Assembly: GCF_037975245.1 (NCBI RefSeq)
Contig: NC_092572.1
Coordinates: 9,006,001 to 9,070,000 of the forward strand
Origin: Apostichopus japonicus
Lineage: Eukaryota > Echinodermata > Holothuroidea > Aspidochirotida > Stichopodidae
Length of the DNA: 64,000 nt
Reading direction: 5' to 3'
The notes beneath the pieces were generated by a model that saw nothing but the letters and a program-made list of their open reading frames with translations, was not told where the DNA came from and did no database searches. Below are positions 26,107-38,700 of this stretch, piece by piece. Each line of letters starts with the position of its first letter. Positions within the stretch are counted from its first letter, which is position 1. The position numbers were made by a program, and so were the translations under genes.

Positions 26107-26949
26107 ATAAGCAGTAAGTGTGATTCAAGCCCCAATAATGCCTAAACTAATGCACTCCATACCGACTGGCAATCATATTAATAAATTTTACCTCATTTTA
26201 AATTTGCATTCATCGAGTTTAGCAGACCCTTTCAAATGAGAAAACCTTAAATGATGCCTCTGATGTTCTATATAGATATAGGCTACTTACTTTAGCCTAC
26301 CAGGATTCAATCAGAGGACTCCCATTGGCCACACTTCATTGCATCTATATTTTATTCTAGTATCGACGTACCAACTCAACCACAGCATTGGTTTTAACAC
26401 ATCAATGATTTTCTGCTTGATATAAAGATATAATTACTGGGTTATGGACTATTTAAACATGTTATAGTTCATGGAATCTCAAATTTCCTACGAGAGAACG
26501 AAATTAAATAATATTTAATATTTACAACAACTCATTACAAAATCATAAGTCCTGATTTGTTGCAATCTGGACGTTGCGTTTTTATCTGTACAAGTATATC
26601 TGTGTACTTACTGTGTCTGGAAAGAAGCACATTTAGTATAGTATTCAAGGCAAAAACGACTCATACTTTGTGCTTTAACTATACTTATTCATCTTTTAAG
26701 TATTTCATAACCCTTAACTTAATGAGTTAACCCTTTTACTTAATCATATTGCAAAATGTTATTCCCATGTGACTCACTACCCACCCTGACTATAGGGAAA
26801 TCTTTCGTATGCGGATGTCTTATAAGGTAGAATTTATCCTTTCAGTTTTCTTATCCCATCCGTCCACCCCCCCCCCCCTCCTCCACCTCGCCCCCACCCT
26901 CGCCGTATCCCTCGCTTTCTTCCCATCCCCTTTCCAGGAAACCAGTGCA

Positions 26950-27400
26950 AGCGGCTGGACTGTTTAAGCTATAGCAAACAAGCAGTATTTAGCATTTCCT
27001 CCGATATACGGCAAAAGTTCAATTAGCAAAATATTATAAAATATTCTGACCGCTAGTAACACTGTTTACACTGCATTACAAATTTGTCCAGAACGATACT
27101 GTTGAAATTCACGCAAATGTGCTCTGATATCTATATGAAGTTAAAATGAACAGCGTTGGTCTATAGTTAATAGAAGTCAAACAATGTATACTAGTATAAC
27201 ATTAACATTAAGGCCTCAACTGAGGCGCAGACGTCATTATTACTTGAGCCTAGTAGGAGCATCTTGAAAATTATAAGCACATTTTGACGCTTAATATCTT
27301 GAAATGTTGAATAGTTACATAGAAGTACTTTCTAGCTCCCAACTTCTCAATATATTTGGCAATGACATAATCAAGGTCAAAATGATGCCTTAAAATTTGT
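26950..27400. repeat. Dispersed family B, diverged copy 3
   Basis: Contains GGCTGGACT, CTATATGAAGTTAAAATGA, AACATTAACATTAAGGCC, GACGTCATTATTAC and TTAATATCTTGAAA in the family order. Ends degraded. Confidence 0.6.
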
Positions 27401-27939
27401 CCTTGAATCGTTTAATTATTCTTTTAAAATAAGTGCAATATTATCCAGAAATACTGCTTCAAATTACGGAATTGAGAAACATATTCCTGTCAGCGTCAAA
27501 TAAAAACTCTATACAAAAGAACAGACAATGTTTGAATCATAAACCTACTGTTTATCGTATAGAATAGCCTATGCTGTTTGTAAAGAGATCAGGGCACTCG
27601 AAGCGTATCATCTGAATATGAAGGCGTATAGCTGCCGTAGGTTAAACTAAATCCAATCTCATATTTAACGACCTTGCCCCTCACCCCCGCCCCTTTTTTA
27701 AATCTGTATTTGGCCTGCCATATCGCAGCGTGATGCGTCGTAGAGAACTGAAGAGGGCATAGATTCCAAACCAAGATAATTTGTCAGACGTTATATGTTA
27801 AAGTAAAACTGTGAATATTTCTACGTTGCATGCCAACCTTCAAATGTACATATAAACATTTTAACCTCAGCTTTGCAACTACTTTCCATATGCTTAAAAC
27901 ATATTGTTAATATTTCTAAAATATATGTTGCATGTTTAT

Positions 27940-27941
27940 AG

Positions 27942-27985
<44 letters not shown>
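27940..27985. repeat. (TA)n microsatellite
   Basis: About 44 bp of TA, 240 bp upstream of the first visible Rolling-stone-like exon. Confidence 0.95.
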
Positions 27986-27987
<2 letters not shown>

Positions 27988-28222
27988 ACATATGTTACAT
28001 ATGTGAGGTAATAAATTAATAAATTGAATTGTTCATCACAAAGTTTGGAGAGTTTATAAATATATGAGGGTAATTAATACACCATGTATCGTTACTGACA
28101 GCGTTTGTATGATTGTAAGGCGTGTTTATTCATTTGTGTCTGAATGCGATGTGGGTAGTACATACCCGTATTAATATTTCTACTATATTAGATAAATATA
28201 GTTTTCATTGGTTATTTTACAG

Positions 28223-31161
28223 GATAAAGTACTATACAGAACCATTCGTCAAGATCAGAGTAGCAGACATTTAGGAGATATAACTATATCCAAGATGAAA
28301 ACTTTCTCGGTTGGGAAGGTTGATCCGACTTTGTTTTGTCAATTTCAGGTAATTATCGTGACACATCACAAGCATGGAAAAATTAACGATCATCATTTTA
28401 TTTTATTTTATTTTATCGAAAATTCATGTCAGCCTAAAGTGAAGCTGAAGCGGTTGCAACCAAAGGCGTATAGCTCTATAGAAAAAAAAATAGTATGTCA
28501 CTGGGGTACTGCTTAGTTTTAACGAGAAAATAAACAAAATGACTTTAAAATTAAATCCTTAACATTTTGGAATGAGATATATACTTTTATACAACACCTA
28601 ATTACATTCCGGATATTTGATTGGTCAATTGCTCGTCGATTGCATGCAAAATCCGCTCTATTGCACGCTATGATGATAGAACCATGCGTTATACTTTTTT
28701 GGTAGCACTTTTTTCAATGGTAAGAGAGCAGAGAAACCTGTCTGTTCAAAACAATATGTTGCATGAGTGCATTTTACATCCAATTATATCCAAATCTGAA
28801 GGTGTTGTATAAAACAAATAATGAATGGTTTCCATTCGTGCAATAGTGCAAATATTTCATTCGTTGAAAGATGTAATTTGTTCCATTCAACTCGGCTGCG
28901 CCTCGTTGAATGGAACAAATTACATCTTTCAACTCATGAAATATTTGCACTATTGCACTCATAACCATTCATTATGTGTATAATGTATATTTGAAATCGC
29001 AATATAATGGTGTATAGCATATATACTGTTCAAAATTGTGTTGCTTTAATTTTAAAAAAATAGTAATATTAACAGTTGTTTATGATTCAGGGTGTTGCTT
29101 AATTTTAAGAGAAATTTTTCTATGATTTTATCGAATTATTGCGTGTTTGTGGCTTTAAGTCTCCTCAGTGACTAATATTTTTATTAGCCACTAAAACTGT
29201 TTGTACTCAATCTTACTGTTGCTGTTTACCTCACCTACTTCGGCGCCAGACTATGTGTCAGTGTGTGTAAGGGGGAGGGGGAGGGGAGGGGAACGGGGGA
29301 GGGGGAGGGGGAGGGGGAGGACCCACTTCCTATGCTACTTTATAATGCGATCTTCTCTGATTTGTCCTGGACACGCTCTTCTTGTACTTAAATTGCTAAT
29401 CTTTCATATCATTCGTTTTATTTCCTTTCTTTTGAACAGTGGGGCATTCCCGGACAGCCGGTGTCTTTTTTGGTATATCGTCTACTATTCGCCTTATACC
29501 AGATAGGATGGAACACCGCGATAATTCTCATCTGGGGTGATCCGCGGTTTTACCGTCCGGTTGACTCCAAGCTCAAATGGCCGATTTATGCATCTAATTG
29601 GGCGTTGTTCCTGTTCTCAAGTTACTCCCTGATGGCACTTTTAACAAGTATTTGCTTAGCTAGAAAGAATTATGGTAAGGACGCTTAAAATAAATATATA
29701 TCGTATATATGTATCGTATATTATATTATATTATCACGTTTTGTAGACTCTTATCGTGTCGTTTTTTATGTTGTTTTAGTACATGTTAGTATCGCTGAAT
29801 GTGACATTGACCATAATCAGTTCGCTGTTGTGAACTATACTTCGTTGCTGCTGCAATGGCAAACCTAACGTTACATGCAATTAGGAACTATATACGGGAT
29901 GACTGTAGTATGATGATAGTGACTATACTACAGCAACGATTATGCATTCTCTTATGTATACATAGTGCGGTACATTTCAAGGATTCCTCCCACATCAATA
30001 CCATTATACTGTAACTGTGCGGTCAGTCAGAACATCCCAACATGTTATCACTTAGCGGGTGATAGAAACTTGTATAGTCACTTCAGGATATGAAGTTTCC
30101 TTGCGACTATTTGTTTATGAGGTTAAACGTTCCACACCTTTTAATGGTCTGGTTTAAACCTGGGAAACCTTCCCGCCCCATTTGTTTAATACGGGCACAG
30201 TTGTGCATCCCACCCTCTGCCCCCACCCCACACACCCACACTGAAGGAGCCAGTAATGAAAAATCATTACAGAACATGCTCCCTCTCTTTTGGTCGATCA
30301 ATTAATTTTATTATTAATATCCTTGAACTCTCACACGAATAATCATATGCGCAAACATAATGGTTTATAACAAAATTAAACAACGCATCATAAGAGGGCT
30401 TTCAAAGCCTTAATTCGGGGTGGGTGGGGGTCGGGTGGTAGAGAGGAGAGAAAGCTTGTCTGTGGGACACATTTTGCACATCTCCAAAGATGACTCTCAT
30501 GTAGACTCCATATTTATAAAACATTAATATATAATTATTTTTATTATTATTATGATTATTATTATTAATACATTATTATATGTTTTAATCTTTTGCAGGA
30601 GTAAGGGCGAGTGATTCGATAGAAATGAATGACAACCACACATCCGGGATGGAAACCCCAGAAGAAGAAACATCACCATTGTCCGGCGTGCCATGGTTCG
30701 TCAAGTTGACCTGGCTACTACAAGTGACATCATACAGCGGCAGTTTCTTCGTCTCGTTAGCATACTGGTTGGTCGATTTCAACCCAGAAATTGAGCAAGC
30801 GAGTATCTTTACCCTCCACACGCATGCATTCTCCAGTGTTCTCATTCTCATCGACATTTCTGTCATAGCTACACCAATGAGAATTGGCCATTTTATGTAC
30901 GTCATAGTTTTCAGTATTTCTTATTTTACGTTCACGTTTGTTTACTTCCTCCTCGGTGGTCATAACCCGTACGGAGACCGGTATCTTTATGCTTCACTCG
31001 TCGATTGGGAAAATAATCGTTTAATTTCTTTTTTAGCTTCGTTGGTTATTTCGATATTGGTAGCTCCCTTCTTCCATTTTGTTTTCTACGCTCTTTATAA
31101 ATTGAGAACCTTCATTTATGTCAAATTAAACAAATCGCCCGATTTAAACGAACATCCTTAA
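28223..31161 (+). CDS. rost: Rolling-stone-like multi-pass membrane protein, 3 exons, about 283 aa
   Basis: Exons 28223-28348 (coding at least from ATG 28295), 29440-29674 and 30599-31161 (TAA). Splice sites are TTACAG/GTAATT, AACAG/GTAAGG and TTGCAG; the second intron is phase 1, splitting a Gly codon. From ATG 28295 the protein is 18+79+186 residues, close to Drosophila Rolling stone (about 275). Hydrophobic segments: PVSFLVYRLLFALYQIGW (preceded by WGIPGQ), NWALFLFSSYSLMALLTSI, WLLQVTSYSGSFFVSLAYWL, HTHAFSSVLILIDISVI, MYVIVFSISYFTFTFVYFLL and LVISILVAPFFHFVFYAL. HTHAFSSVLILID is the conserved His-containing segment of this family, which looks distantly related to AIG1/ADTRP-type membrane proteins (inference). 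Drosophila Rost is needed for myoblast fusion; function here is unknown. The exon frame stays open upstream of ATG 28295 to the acceptor, so an earlier start in a further exon cannot be excluded. Confidence 0.9.
28605..28980. mobile_element. Putative MITE containing a 70-bp fold-back hairpin
   Basis: Arms 28818-28891 and 28905-28975 are inverse copies with one small mismatched patch (TTCCATTCG against TATGAG) and one TCG/GAG difference. The inner 28 bp (28864-28891 with 28905-28932) are perfect. The 13-nt loop is TCGGCTGCGCCTC. A left part (GATTGGTCAATTGC, CTCTATTGCACG) repeats the CTATTGCAC phrase of the arms, which suggests one element. Ends not defined; no ORF. Confidence 0.75.
29271..29320 (+). 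repeat. (GGGGGA)n G-rich tract, G-quadruplex type
   Basis: At least eight runs of four or five G separated by A, on the transcribed sense strand of the Rolling-stone-like intron 1. Confidence 0.9.
29675..30598 (+). other. Rolling-stone-like intron 2
   Basis: Donor GTAAGG after 29674 and acceptor TTGCAG before 30599. Ends in an (ATT)n stretch that includes part of the polypyrimidine region. No gene or clear mobile element seen. Confidence 0.85.
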
Positions 31162-31949
31162 AAAATAAAAAAAATAAAATAAATTTACTCATGAAGACAT
31201 TAGCCTGACAGATCTGTGTGTTTTTAAGTTTTTGTGAGAAGAAAACTTCTTAAAAACAATTCATAGTTAATCAACCTTTTTTTTGTATTCATATTTCTAT
31301 GAGCTTGCTATGCAGACCTACATATTATAGGAGGTTTTATTTTGTATTTATTTTTTATCTCGGTCAGTAAAACAAACTCAATATTGTATGGTAAATTTCA
31401 GCTACGCTTGAAGCACTAATCATTGTATCAGAGGTTAACTGTGGATTATATGGTGTGATTGTTTGGAGAACCTTCTTAGAATATTTTAATTAACGAGTTA
31501 CCAACAGATTTACTAGACAAACCAACACACACACAGAGAGATATCGTTCCTCTGACCTCAGCGTAGGCTATCCAAAAATCTTGTGGATATTACGTAATGA
31601 TGACGCCATACATGTTTCCGCAACTTGTCGTTTTACTTATATCAAAGTATTTCTTACATCAGAATTTTGTATGAATTTTAATGCTGTTTTTCAGAAATCA
31701 ACTATGCAAATACCATAACGTATTGTTAAAAAAAAAATTGTTAATGAAATGCCGATTAAAAAAGTTATAATCGTACAAATACGTTTAATATAGTTGTAAC
31801 GGTCACACTTATTGAATTTTCTCTTGACCAAATTTTATAGTACATCCATGTGAATATTTTCCTCACCATATAAAACCATTCGCACTTGATTTGAATTATT
31901 ATAGTGTCTACGCATTTTTTCATAGCAAGATATCACGTGCTTCTCGTTG

Positions 31950-32372
31950 TCATATTGTAAATAATGCCTTGTTGATTAACACAGTCAACTGTATCACAAT
32001 AGCAATGATGGCCCATAATGTTATATGTAAATTAAGTGAGACATACCACCATGTGATGGTATGGATAAGGTGATTTAACTTATTATGTGTCCCGTAAATT
32101 AAATCATGCCTTGTTAATTAACATAGTTAACAGTATCACAATAGCACTGATCGCCCAGACTGTAATATGTAAATTTAGCGAGACATATATACCCATGTGG
32201 TGGTATGGATAAGGTTATTTAACTTATTATGTGTCCCATAAATTAAATAATGCCTTGTTGATTAACATAGCCAACTGTGTCACTATAGCAATGATCGTCC
32301 AGAATTGTGTATGTAAATTGAGCGAGACATATATCCCCATGTGATGGTATGGATAGTGTTATTAACTTATTA
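31950..32372. repeat. About 143-bp tandem repeat, 3 units
   Basis: The phrase ATGCCTTGTTGATTAACA begins near 31964, 32106 and 32250 (spacing 142 and 144). Each unit also has CACAATAGCA, GTAAATTAAG-GAGACATA and GTATGGATAAGGT. Units have diverged by several per cent. Confidence 0.9.
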
Positions 32373-33530
32373 TGTGTATATTAATATAAAGAACAAAGTG
32401 GTGGCGCTTATTATTCGTTCTTCCTCTGTGTTATTTCAAATGTTTCCGAATGTTTTCGTGTAAATATACAAAATTACTGTCGCAGTACATAACAATTAAC
32501 CACTCATATAATAACAAAATTGTATAACCACTGGTTAATCACTACTGTCGTATGAAAACTAACCACTAATGTAATAAACAAAAGCTAAATACTATACTAG
32601 TTGATTTTACTTATAATATTTGTGGCTTAAATGTTACATCACCTGTAAAAAGAGGTATGACATTATATTGGTTACAAAAACGATAAAACTTTATAGTGGT
32701 TTTAAAAATGATTACATTAGTGTTCAGTAATTTATATTGGTTAAGTTTCTAGTACATTGGTGGTTAACATAACATTTGTTCGCTTATGTTTGTTACATTA
32801 TTTTGTGGTAATTATAACATAAATGTTTGATAATGATTACGTTAGTTGGGGATAGAGAAATTTACACCGAGCTAATCAGCCTCAAGTTTTTAAAATATTT
32901 TAAAATATTAAAATATTAATTTTTTCTTTATCATTCGTATATCTTGTGTCTTTACAACACTATGGACACGTATCACGTGACGTCATTTCATCAGAAACGG
33001 ACTCAACCAAAAGTCATGTGTTTTATCAACCATATCCAATTTCCAAATATTTTCTCACGAAACCTACACTATACAACAGAAACTATAACCTTGTTTACCA
33101 TGAAAATTGTTGCAACATTACCGGCTACGCTATATATAGAATTACAGTTCCTTCTCCATGAGGAACTTAAAATGCATGTACTGCAACGTCTATAACCAAA
33201 TTTTCTTTTTAGAATCCATATGATGTGTCCTACCTTGTTGGGAGAATCCCACCTAAAATATTGGGAGAATCCCACCTAAAACGGCAGTATTAAAGTAAAA
33301 CGATTAACATTTAATAACCCCCGAATCAGCAATTTTGAGACAATACATTGCATCAATGGGAAGTCATTTACGAAGATAAATAATAGGTCACATCCGGGAT
33401 ATGTGAAGACGGGTCTCATAACTGGTATCAGAACGAAAGGTTCGGAAATTCTTAATTTGAACCCGTCGGTGTGCATTCAAAAATGATTGTGTGTTAAAGG
33501 TCACATTCTAATATAAATAATTATATATAA

Positions 33531-33645
33531 TTGAAATTGTAGTGAGTTGGAAAATCCAGAACAGTGAAAAAAATTCCAGCCTCCACCGGGATTCGAACCC
33601 GCTTTATATGCGGACACAAAAATTAATCAGGCTACAAGGTTTGTA
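33531..33645 (-). mobile_element. tRNA-headed SINE (family D) copy 3, internally deleted
   Basis: On the minus strand: TGTCCGCATATAAAGCGGG joined directly to TTCGAATCCCGGTGGAGG, so the segment between the anticodon 3' stem and the T stem is lost, apparently by recombination between two GGG-ending stems. The tail CTGGAATTTTTTTCACTG...CTCACTACAATTTCAA and a TATATA-rich end match the other copies. Confidence 0.8.
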
Positions 33646-33989
33646 AGCTACGAACACGTGACTATACAGGGAGCATTAAACCTATATACACGACCATTCC
33701 AACCTTTTGATAGCTGTAATAACTGAACAAGGTTTAGTGAGAACCATAAAAACATGATATTAATGTCTATAACGAGTCCTTTCTATAATGTTTGATATTT
33801 ATCAGCTGAGTGATTAAACATTTTTCTTTCATATATGTTTATCTAGTAAATTATTTATCAATGAATTATGTATTTAAGAAATACTGTATATAATAAACCT
33901 GTATATGTTATGCGACATTTGATATACCTTCTTGTCAAATACACGTATTTTTTTTACGTATCCACATTCTAAAACAAAAAGTAAAACAC

Positions 33990-34105
33990 ATGTTAAGAGA
34001 GAGAGGAGGGGTGGGGGAGAGGGTCGAGAGTGCCGAGAGTGTCGAGATAGAGAATGACTGAGAGAATAGAGAGAGAGAGGGGGGAGAGGGAGATGGAGAG
34101 AGAAA
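33990..34105. repeat. GA-rich purine tract
   Basis: AGAGAGAGAGG-type repeats with TCGAGAGTG interruptions. A polypurine stretch with no coding sense. Confidence 0.85.
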
Positions 34106-35673
34106 ACGCTGTAAAAAATATACAAAACACACTTTTCTGAGCATAAATGCAATGTATTTTATTCTCCCTTCTATTCTGTTATCGTGGCTGTTATTCTAAA
34201 GTTGTGCGATATTATTAGTTACTACAATGTTTGACAAGAACCAACTCAGAGCAAGAATGGTGCATTAAATTAACTAAAAATTTTTTAAAAAAACGTGTAT
34301 TTACAACTATAATTTTATCTATGTTCAACATTGTTTAAATAACAAACGATATTTACATGGTCTTTAAGACCCCACCCCACCCTACCTCCACCCCTGCCGT
34401 TAAGTTCCCCTTAGTTCTAAATAATCCATATTAAATGAGTGTCTTCTTTCATATCATTCCATTTCTTTTTATTTCTTGTCTTTTTTAGAACAAATTGATT
34501 TTGTCCATAAAAACTTGCAATAGTCCAAAAATACCATGTAATATTTAAAGTAAAAATTGATGTTTAAGAGTTAACTGTTGTTTTCCGCGCCCAAAAAAGT
34601 TCTATCAAAATATATATGAAAAAATAGCAATACAAGTAAGTAAAACCTTCCCCAAATTATTTGTAAAGGAATGTATTTGTAAAAGAAAGAGATCTGTTCT
34701 CAATACCCGAATTCATGAAACATGAAAGACATTAGTAGAACGATAATTCAAACTTATCCTTTATAATTTTACATGAAACCTTAACATTGAGCGGTACTAC
34801 AAAGTGTAATTGGAAACTTAATGTGATATAACTCGAGTAATCTTACGCCGTTGCTACGACTAACTATTCTTAATTTAGACTTGATCAAGTCTCCGACGGC
34901 TGTTCGTCTACAATTATCCAGCGATTCGCCAAAAAAAAGCGGAGTTATCGTTTTATAATTAAATCCAGAAACTTTGCGGTCCGATTTGAAACAGTATTGA
35001 GTATCCAATCACCACGCCTGATGAGAGTGGTGGGGGGGTGGGGAGCGATTGGCTGAGGTGACATTGGGATGATGAATCATTAATTTTTATTTTCATAAAT
35101 GTGCTTTAGGAAAATTGAAGACTGCTGAAGAATGTTTCTACGGCTTTCCTGAGCGATCTATCTGGCTGTTTTTGGCGTTATCGTGTCGTGTCCTTTGGAG
35201 GAAGGTAGACGACAGATGAGAGGGCGCAGATAGTGGGGCAGGTACGTAGCCAGGCCTGGTCACACTGGGGAGTCGATGCCCAACCTGTGCAGAATCCCCC
35301 CCCCACCCCTCTACACACACACACACACACACATTCACACCATCATGTGTACGAAAATTTCAATTTCCAGGACACGAGTAGTTTTTCCTTAAAGTCGGTG
35401 TCACTCCTCAAATTGCTAATACCCTTCCAACTCGTGGCTACGGGCCTGTTTAGAAGGAGGACTAACAGTATCTTGGAATCATTTTTGGCAAATTAGTGTC
35501 AAGGATGAAATAGGACGATTTTTATAACGTCTATACCTCCTCTGAACACTTCAAGCAGTCTCTGTCCTGGTTAAATGCAGTATAGGAGGATGGCCGGTAA
35601 CCTCTTCGGTGATGTCTGATGTAGACCACTGTATAACGTAAATAACAGTTATGATGACGTTGACGTTTTTCCA

Positions 35674-35751
35674 TCACGTGCCAATCGTTGGTGGTTCCGA
35701 CGTCTGAACCTCCGAAATCAGAGCGTAATATGTGATCCCAAGACCTCCAAT
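35674..35751 (-). CDS. GRL gene, terminal exon with TM7 (25 codons and stop)
   Basis: Acceptor TTCACAG, then a phase-0 frame IGGLGITYYALISEVQTSEP ending PTIGT and TGA. GITYYALISEVQ aligns with the Gr signature TYxxxxxQF in the seventh membrane helix. A longer frame across the same bases on the same strand is out of phase with the splice and gives no Gr-like sequence. Confidence 0.8.
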   Translation of the reverse strand: MGGLGITYYALISEVQTSEPPTIGT

Positions 35752-38700
35752 CTGTGAATGGAAACGATATAAATTGAGAATTATTAAACAATTTTATGAT
35801 TTTATAACTCAATCGATCAATTAGTGTTTTTCTTTCTCGTTTCTCTTTGCTTTACCGTGTGTTGACACTTGGCTGAAGAGGGGTGAGTGAGTAGGGGGTG
35901 TGGGGGGGGGGTGTACAGTTAGATTGATGGTATACTGTTAAATCAAATATGGGCTTAAATTTATCCTTCCTTTTTATTTACTTTTAATCTTATAGACACG
36001 TTTAAGATTGTACTTACAGTTAAAATAAACGGTTTAGTGAGAACCACTAAATCATATATGGAGAATCCCACAGGCTCATTAGATAGCCGAGCAAGAAATG
36101 TTTGCATCTATGTGGAGAGAGAGAGAGAGGTGGAGAGGCGGAGAGAGAAATGAAAAGAAAAATTTAAAGTGAAAGTATTCTGTCAATGAAATTAAAAATG
36201 GGCGCGATTTACGGTTACAATTCATGGTGTGTGCCAACGTATTATCAGGGAGTTGTTATGGAACAACTCCCTGGTATTATTTCGATCACTCAAGCCACGT
36301 TTAAGAGGCTTGTAAGTAATGAGTAAAAGGTTAGTACACGTGGAGTACACGTGGAGTACAGGTGGAGTACAGCTGGAGTACAGCTGGAGTACACGTGGAG
36401 TACACGTGGAGAACACGCAAGTATACACGTGATTACACGAATATTTCGCTTGGTTTGAGTGCGAATACAAGCCTCTAAAGGCGAGTACTTAATTTTGCAC
36501 CAACATATAGATCTACAGTAAACTGTACACTGAATTTCCAGCATTCCGACGAGTACAAGTAACGCGTATGTGTAAAGTCGAGTACTAATCGACGACAGCC
36601 TTAAGGAAGAGTACCTCGGGTACGCAACTCTGCTAGACCACGGGTACAAGTATGTACGAGTATATGGACTCTCTCTGTGACGTAATATCCACACATCATT
36701 CGTTACCATTTGATCAAGCGAAGAAAATTTACCTCGCGTGATTAAAACTACTTCCTTTAACCTTATTAATTTACGAGTTATAGTGACCGTTTAATTCAAC
36801 GCAACGGACAAAAAATAATCAATAGTGTTTAGTATCATCCATTAAGAAGTGTCCCCCACCCCCTTCCCCGTATCCCTCCAGCAAAAAATAACGACAGTTT
36901 AACCAATTAAATTGCTAACAATTTATCGGCTTGTCAAAATTGTCTGCAATCTGTATTTTGTTGTCGGCCAAAACTGGACTCAACGTTGGATGGACAGATA
37001 CGTACTCAGTGTAAGGTAAAATATATGTCTACCACAATGAAAACAAAAGGAGCTTTTACGAAAAAAATTCAACATATTTTAAATGAGATTATATCACAAA
37101 CAAAAAATGTTATGAATATGGTGCAAATTGGCTAGGTGTCCTTAGTATTTTACGTCATACTTACGTAGTGTAGCAAAGTTCTAATGCTGAGTTTTATTTA
37201 TAGCTTTCGTTTTAAATATATATATATATATATACACATGCTATAATATACGCTTAAATTTTGTAACCCTTTAACAACCATTTACCTATCTGAAGTAGCT
37301 TGCAAACTTTATTTACCTGGAGAAGTTGGTCCATTGTCACATTCTTCAAGTCAATCTTAAAGATATGCTCTCGCGGATCATGAGCCTGTTATAAGGAAAT
37401 ACAAACAAATACAAAAGCTGATACATAACCGACATAAACAACAAAAATGCAGCATAAACATGAAACAAATATATAAAAAAAAAAACATATTCAGATATAT
37501 TTTAGAAATGAATATAATTCCTTTTGAAATCTCATAATTTGAGCATGCTTGTACATTATGACGTGTGATGTTACAATCACGAAGGGATTGTTTACAATTT
37601 TCGTACTTGACAATGTCGAGGGCGGTATTTCACTAAAGACAATCCAGAGCCGAATATTGAGGTAGGCGACAAGACGGGGGTACCGGAAGCTATGTTTGCA
37701 ACAACAAACAGAATAACATCAGATGTCAACTTCTAGCACAAACCACTATATAAAGTAGCTTACATTTTGTGGAAATCACCTTCCCGTCCATCGCCACTCC
37801 ACCCACCCCAACCCCACCCTTCGTGTAGTTCAATTGGCTTCACTTTCTATATTGATGAAGCATCTTCAATGCAGCCAAATACCTTTTCCACGACAATTGG
37901 TAACGCCTGTTATGACTAAATATAACAGCTCTATGCAATTTAATGCAGTTTCAACACGAAAAAATGCCCTGGTTTGACCTGTACGATTTCAATTATGGTT
38001 TGCACATGCGCTGTTTGCAAAAAGTTAAGCCAAGTATATTTAAGTGCTGCTTGTGACATATATCAATGGTATGACAATAACTCGTTATGGGTTTTAATTG
38101 GCAAAGCTTCATGTACTGGCCATCACACGCTGGGAGTAATACCATTACAAAAAATTTCATTATCCGAACGCCCGAGAAACATGTGTACTATTTGATTAGT
38201 GTATAAACGGTAGAAGATGTATACATGCGATGTACAAACAGTGCATGTTATTAGGATGTAACCGGTCATTCAAGGTTAATTTGTTTCTGGTTTAAACGTA
38301 CTAAAATACTTCCTCTTCATTAGCGTTTAAGGTGATCGATCAGATGCTTGGCCTTAGCTGTTGTAATTGATTACGACGCCAGTGTATCGAAGGTTGCCAG
38401 GAAGGAGGTATGTAAGCATTTAATTACGTAATTGTCAAATGAAGTTGACGTTGTCTTAGAAAGTACAACACCTTGGCTCTTTAATGAGACAATTAACTCA
38501 GTTAGGATCTTTAAACCAATAAGAGAGGAGGGGGTGGGGGGGGGGGTTATTCTCCGTTTCGGGAGATTTTCTAATTTAAATGTTATTTGGAGGGGGCAGG
38601 GGGAGGTTGTCATTTTATAAATCTTGGATGTCACACTGCAGGGGCGTATCCAGGATTTTCCACTAGGGGGGGGGGGGGCGTCAGGCATGAATGATCGCCG

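Larger units (their letters stand above)
28349..29439 (+). other. Rolling-stone-like intron with fold-back hairpin and G4-type tract
   Basis: Contains a MITE-like block (about 28605-28980) with a long hairpin and, 120-170 nt before the acceptor, a run of GGGGGA repeats (29271-29320). Confidence 0.85.
31162..35673. other. Intergenic region between two convergent genes
   Basis: Starts with overlapping AATAAA motifs within 25 bp of the Rolling-stone-like stop (31164, 31173, 31178), so that 3'UTR may be short. Holds the 143-bp tandem triplication, a minus-strand SINE and a GA-rich tract (33990-34100). No supported gene. Confidence 0.55.

Noticed and set aside
32460-32880. Possible MITE from GTGGTTAA / TTAACCAC phrases
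   Set aside because: The phrases recur in both orientations, but I could not align convincing terminal repeats or a target duplication.
35531-35812. 93-codon minus-strand frame through the GRL terminal exon
   Set aside because: The phase set by the upstream exon gives a Gr-like TM7 and stop instead; this frame is out of phase and featureless.
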